Below are positions 61,192 through 64,000 of a stretch of 64,000 nt of DNA, one piece after another. The notes below the pieces were generated by a model. The model saw only the letters and a list, made by a program, of their open reading frames with translations. It did no database searches and was not told the origin of the DNA. The DNA lies in assembly GCA_009731425.1 (NCBI GenBank), contig AP018794.1, positions 4,203,501 to 4,267,500 of the forward strand, written 5' to 3'. This DNA comes from Lachnospiraceae bacterium KM106-2. GTDB lineage: Bacteria > Bacillota > Clostridia > Lachnospirales > Lachnospiraceae. Position 1 is the first letter of the stretch. Each line of letters opens with the position of its first letter. The position numbers were made by a program, and so were the translations under genes.

Positions 61192-62670
61192 ATGGAGAAG
61201 GAAAAATATTTAAGAGAGATTCATGAAGTAATTGCAAATGGTCCTTATAATGATACTTGGAGTTCATTATCTGAGTTTGAGATACCTTCTTGGTTTTTGA
61301 AGGCAAAGTTTGGAATCTTTATTCACTGGGGACTTTATAGTATTGCAGCTCATAATAATGAGTGGTATTCAAGAAATATGTATCGTCAGGATAAAGAAGA
61401 ATATGAATATCATCGTAAAACATTTGGAGACCATAAAACATTCGGTTACAAGGACTTTATTCCGTTATTTAAGGCTGAAAGATTCGATCCAAGTGAATGG
61501 GCAGAGCTGATCAAAGAGGCGGGAGCAAAATATGTGTGCCCGGTTGCAGAACATCATGATGGATTTCAAATGTATCAGAGTGAGTTATCGAAGTATAATG
61601 CAAAAGATATGGGACCTCATAGAGATATTCTAGGCGAACTGAAAACGGAATTTGAGAAACGTGATCTAAAATTCTGTACGTCATCTCATCGTGCAGAGCA
61701 TTGGTTCTTCATGGGGCATGGAAAGCATTTCGACAGCGATGTAAAAGAACCTCTTCAATGTGGCGATTTCTATTGGCCAAGTGTCAGTGAACAGCCAGAT
61801 GAACAATCTTTATATAGTAAGCCTTATCCAAATGAGGAGTTCCTAACCGATTGGCTGCTTCGAACTTGTGAGATCATTGATCGCTACCAGCCAAAGATCT
61901 TATATTTTGATTGGTGGGTACAGCATGAGGCATTCAAACCAACGCTTCGTAAGATCGCTGCTTATTACTATAACAAAGGAGCGGAATGGGGGATACCAAC
62001 GGCAATCTGCTATAAGCATGATGCAATGGCATTTGGTAGTGGAATTGTTGATATCGAACGTGGTAAGTTCAGTGAAGCAAAAGCATATCATTGGCAGACA
62101 GATACCGCAGTTGCTAAAAATTCCTGGTGTTATACGACAACGCTAGATTATAAGACTAGTTATGAAATTATCTGCTATCTCATCGATGTCGTCAGTAAGA
62201 ACGGAAATGTACTTTTAAATATCGGCCCTAAAGGAGATGGATCTATTCCAGATGGAGACAAGAAGATCTTAAAAGATATCGGATCATGGCTCAGTGTCAA
62301 TGGCGAGGGAATCTATAATAGCAAAGTATTTCGTGTTGCAGAAGAAGGTCCAACCAAAGAAGAAGAAGGGCAATTTCAAGATCAGGCTGGAGAGAAAGTT
62401 TATACCAGCGAGGATTTTCGTTTTACTGTTGCCAATGGATGCATTTATGCATATGTACTTCATTATCCAGAGAACGGAGAAATTCGAATTAAAGCACTTG
62501 CCGATTCTCTTGATCAGAATAAGCCACATTTTCATGGTATCATTCGCAGTGTTGAGATTCTTGGATTTGATGAAGTACCAGAATGGGAGACAAATGAAGA
62601 GTATCTGAGCATTAGAACTAAAGATGTCAGAAGTGATATGCCAGTTGGAATTAAGATTGTAACAGATTAA
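61192..62670 (+). CDS. GH29 alpha-L-fucosidase
   Basis: A 492-residue retaining alpha-L-fucosidase. KFGIFIHWGLYS, EHHDGFQMY and nucleophile Asp240 in LYFDWW are typical of the family, and NGNVLLNIGPKGDGSIP closes the barrel. The C-terminal beta-sandwich is present. There is no signal peptide, so it should act on imported fucosylated oligosaccharides (plant xyloglucan or host mucin type). GGAGGAG precedes the ATG. It is in operon with GH42. Confidence 0.95.
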   Translation: MEKEKYLREIHEVIANGPYNDTWSSLSEFEIPSWFLKAKFGIFIHWGLYSIAAHNNEWYSRNMYRQDKEEYEYHRKTFGDHKTFGYKDFIPLFKAERFDPSEWAELIKEAGAKYVCPVAEHHDGFQMYQSELSKYNAKDMGPHRDILGELKTEFEKRDLKFCTSSHRAEHWFFMGHGKHFDSDVKEPLQCGDFYWPSVSEQPDEQSLYSKPYPNEEFLTDWLLRTCEIIDRYQPKILYFDWWVQHEAFKPTLRKIAAYYYNKGAEWGIPTAICYKHDAMAFGSGIVDIERGKFSEAKAYHWQTDTAVAKNSWCYTTTLDYKTSYEIICYLIDVVSKNGNVLLNIGPKGDGSIPDGDKKILKDIGSWLSVNGEGIYNSKVFRVAEEGPTKEEEGQFQDQAGEKVYTSEDFRFTVANGCIYAYVLHYPENGEIRIKALADSLDQNKPHFHGIIRSVEILGFDEVPEWETNEEYLSIRTKDVRSDMPVGIKIVTD

Positions 62671-62676
62671 AATAGT

Positions 62677-62716
62677 AAGACCAAAGTACGGATCATAAGT
62701 ACTTTGGTCTTTTTTA
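62677..62716 (+). terminator. Intrinsic terminator after GH29
   Basis: AGACCAAAGTAC (62678-62689) and GTACTTTGGTCT (62699-62710) form a perfect 12-bp stem, followed by TTTTT. Confidence 0.93.
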
Positions 62717-62868
62717 GATAGAGATAAATATAAAAATATCCAACTTAATTCATAAAAAATAACATGCATAAGAAAAAAGAAAAACATACCCACTAAACTC
62801 AAGAAAACCCCTAAAGAAAAATGAAGAGAAAGTCTTATAATTTAGATATATGGGAAGGAGAGATTGGT

Positions 62869-64000
62869 ATGAGATCATGCACAAGAGGTATTATGAAAAG
62901 AGTTGCAGCTTTGTTTCTAGCGATTACACTGATCATTAGCACATTACCAGGCAACATGATTGTGAAGGCAGCAGAGAATGAAAAGAAACCGATTGTTAAT
63001 TACAATTTTACAGAATGGGATTCGACGATCATCAATGATAACTCCGGAAATGGTAAGGCAGCTGTCATAAAGAATTATGATGCAGGTGGTTTTCAGATCA
63101 TTGATGAGAACATCTATGGTAAAAAAGTAAAAGCTTTATCACTACCAGGTGGAAAGGATGGCGGATATTTAGAATTCCCAGAAGGAGTATTTGGGGATGC
63201 AACCAGTATTACCATCAATATGTGGGTTAAGTTAAAGGAAAATACGGATTATCAGAGAATATGGGATTTTGGAAATGATCAGACGAGTTACTTCTATCTT
63301 TTATCAGATGGGAAAAATGAGAATGCCAAAGGATACGCAACAGCAATTACTAAGGATGGATGGGGTAAAGAAGAATGTGTATCGGACGAAGATGGGATTA
63401 AGAAAAACGTATGGGTTCTGACGACCGTAGTACTGGATGGGAATAAACTATCACTTTATCAGGATGGAAAAAAAGTTGGAACGAAAGAGACGAGCGTGAC
63501 TTTAGCTGACCTTGGAAAAACAAAGAAGAATTATTTGGGATATGGACAATTTGGAAATGATCCAACAAAAGGAGAGTTTGCAGATGTAAGTATTTATAAT
63601 TATGCGATGTCAGATGCTGAGGTGGGAGCACTTTATCAAGTAGATGATAAGGATAAGATCGAAGCAGATACAGAGACGTTATCAATTGGAGATATCAGTG
63701 GTGTTACAGCTGATCTGACGTTACCTCAAAAAGGGGAAAATGGTTCGACGATCACTTGGAAGAGCAGTAATGAGTCGGTAATATCAACGGAAGGAAAGGT
63801 CGTTAGACCAGAGGCCGGAAAAGACAGCGTAACGGTTACTTTAACCGCTACCCTTAGCTTGGGTACAATAACAAAACAGAAGGAGTTTCAAGTAACGGTC
63901 CTTCCACTTGTATCTGAGGAAGAAATCGTAAAGAAAGATGCAAAAGCATTAGAGATTTCTAGAATGGATTCGATCATTTCAAATTTAGACCTCGTAACGA
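62869..64000 (+). CDS. Secreted LamG/Ig multidomain protein (partial, 3' cut)
   Basis: An open frame from the ATG at 62869 (GGAAGGAG upstream) to the window end, at least 377 residues. Signal peptide (cleavage probably after VKA, near residue 35), a LamG/concanavalin-like domain (about residues 45-255; ITINMWVKL, DVSIYNYAMSDAEV), then an atrophied-type Ig-like domain (about 265-350; STITWKSSNESVIS). In related proteins such modules precede secreted GH43, GH127 or GH146 catalytic domains, but the enzyme part lies beyond the window. Confidence 0.85.
   Translation, partial: MRSCTRGIMKRVAALFLAITLIISTLPGNMIVKAAENEKKPIVNYNFTEWDSTIINDNSGNGKAAVIKNYDAGGFQIIDENIYGKKVKALSLPGGKDGGYLEFPEGVFGDATSITINMWVKLKENTDYQRIWDFGNDQTSYFYLLSDGKNENAKGYATAITKDGWGKEECVSDEDGIKKNVWVLTTVVLDGNKLSLYQDGKKVGTKETSVTLADLGKTKKNYLGYGQFGNDPTKGEFADVSIYNYAMSDAEVGALYQVDDKDKIEADTETLSIGDISGVTADLTLPQKGENGSTITWKSSNESVISTEGKVVRPEAGKDSVTVTLTATLSLGTITKQKEFQVTVLPLVSEEEIVKKDAKALEISRMDSIISNLDLVT

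Noticed and set aside
1..64000. tRNA, rRNA, insertion sequences and phage genes
   Set aside because: I looked for the conserved tRNA arm, rRNA stretches, transposase and integrase motifs by eye and found none. A short tRNA could still be missed without a search tool.

Overview
The window is AT-rich chromosomal DNA from a low-G+C, Gram-positive, plant- or mucus-glycan-degrading Clostridia, most like a Lachnospiraceae such as a Lachnoclostridium/C. phytofermentans relative. The evidence is single-chain glycyl-tRNA synthetase, pyruvate phosphate dikinase, AGGAGG ribosome sites, sigma-A promoters, a NiCo riboswitch, and many carbohydrate ABC importers paired with intracellular glycosidases. Genus and species are inference. 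I saw no rRNA, tRNA, CRISPR array, transposase or prophage.

Layout. 1-3000: recO end, a lipoprotein, glyQS, a membrane protein. 3000-4275: long non-coding region with a 208-bp hairpin element and a 163-bp tandem array. 4276-5750: cold-shock gene (minus) and a LacI-type regulator. 5899-11736: a 1,945-residue secreted multidomain protein behind a promoter with matching LacI-type operators. 12064-14685: ppdK. 14690-15860: decayed remnants, apparently of cell-wall polysaccharide genes. 15876-23302: a membrane protein, AraC regulator divergent from a GH43 enzyme, two acetyltransferases, a lipoprotein, and a two-gene YeeE/YedE transporter.

23461-34387 (cluster 1): a sugar-binding lipoprotein, two permeases, a second membrane-anchored binding protein on the other strand, a seven-helix histidine kinase, response regulator, GH5 and GH3. 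34361-40152: GT-C-like membrane protein, MarR, small membrane protein, MerR-methyltransferase fusion, DUF1648 protein, SRAP peptidase, acetyltransferase, small unknown. 40174-49853 (cluster 2): YesM-type kinase, AraC-type response regulator, binding protein, a second binding protein, two permeases, GH127. 49930-53895: greA, a GLUG-repeat surface protein, and a cation-diffusion transporter under a NiCo riboswitch. 53896-54433: second copy of the non-coding hairpin element. 54434-64000 (cluster 3): YesL-like DUF624 protein, LplB/LplC/LplA-type transporter, GH42, GH29 and the start of a LamG/Ig surface protein.

How it works together. Secreted or surface enzymes release oligosaccharides, three ABC systems import them, and mostly leaderless GH43, GH5, GH3, GH127, GH42 and GH29 enzymes finish them inside the cell. 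None of the three ABC operons encodes an ATPase, so a shared MsmX/MsmK-type ATPase elsewhere is expected. In clusters 1 and 2 a two-component system lies beside an extra paralogue of the transport binding protein, which suggests that one copy transports and the other senses. The most unusual non-coding feature is the composite hairpin element, present twice between convergent genes with apparent compensatory base changes.
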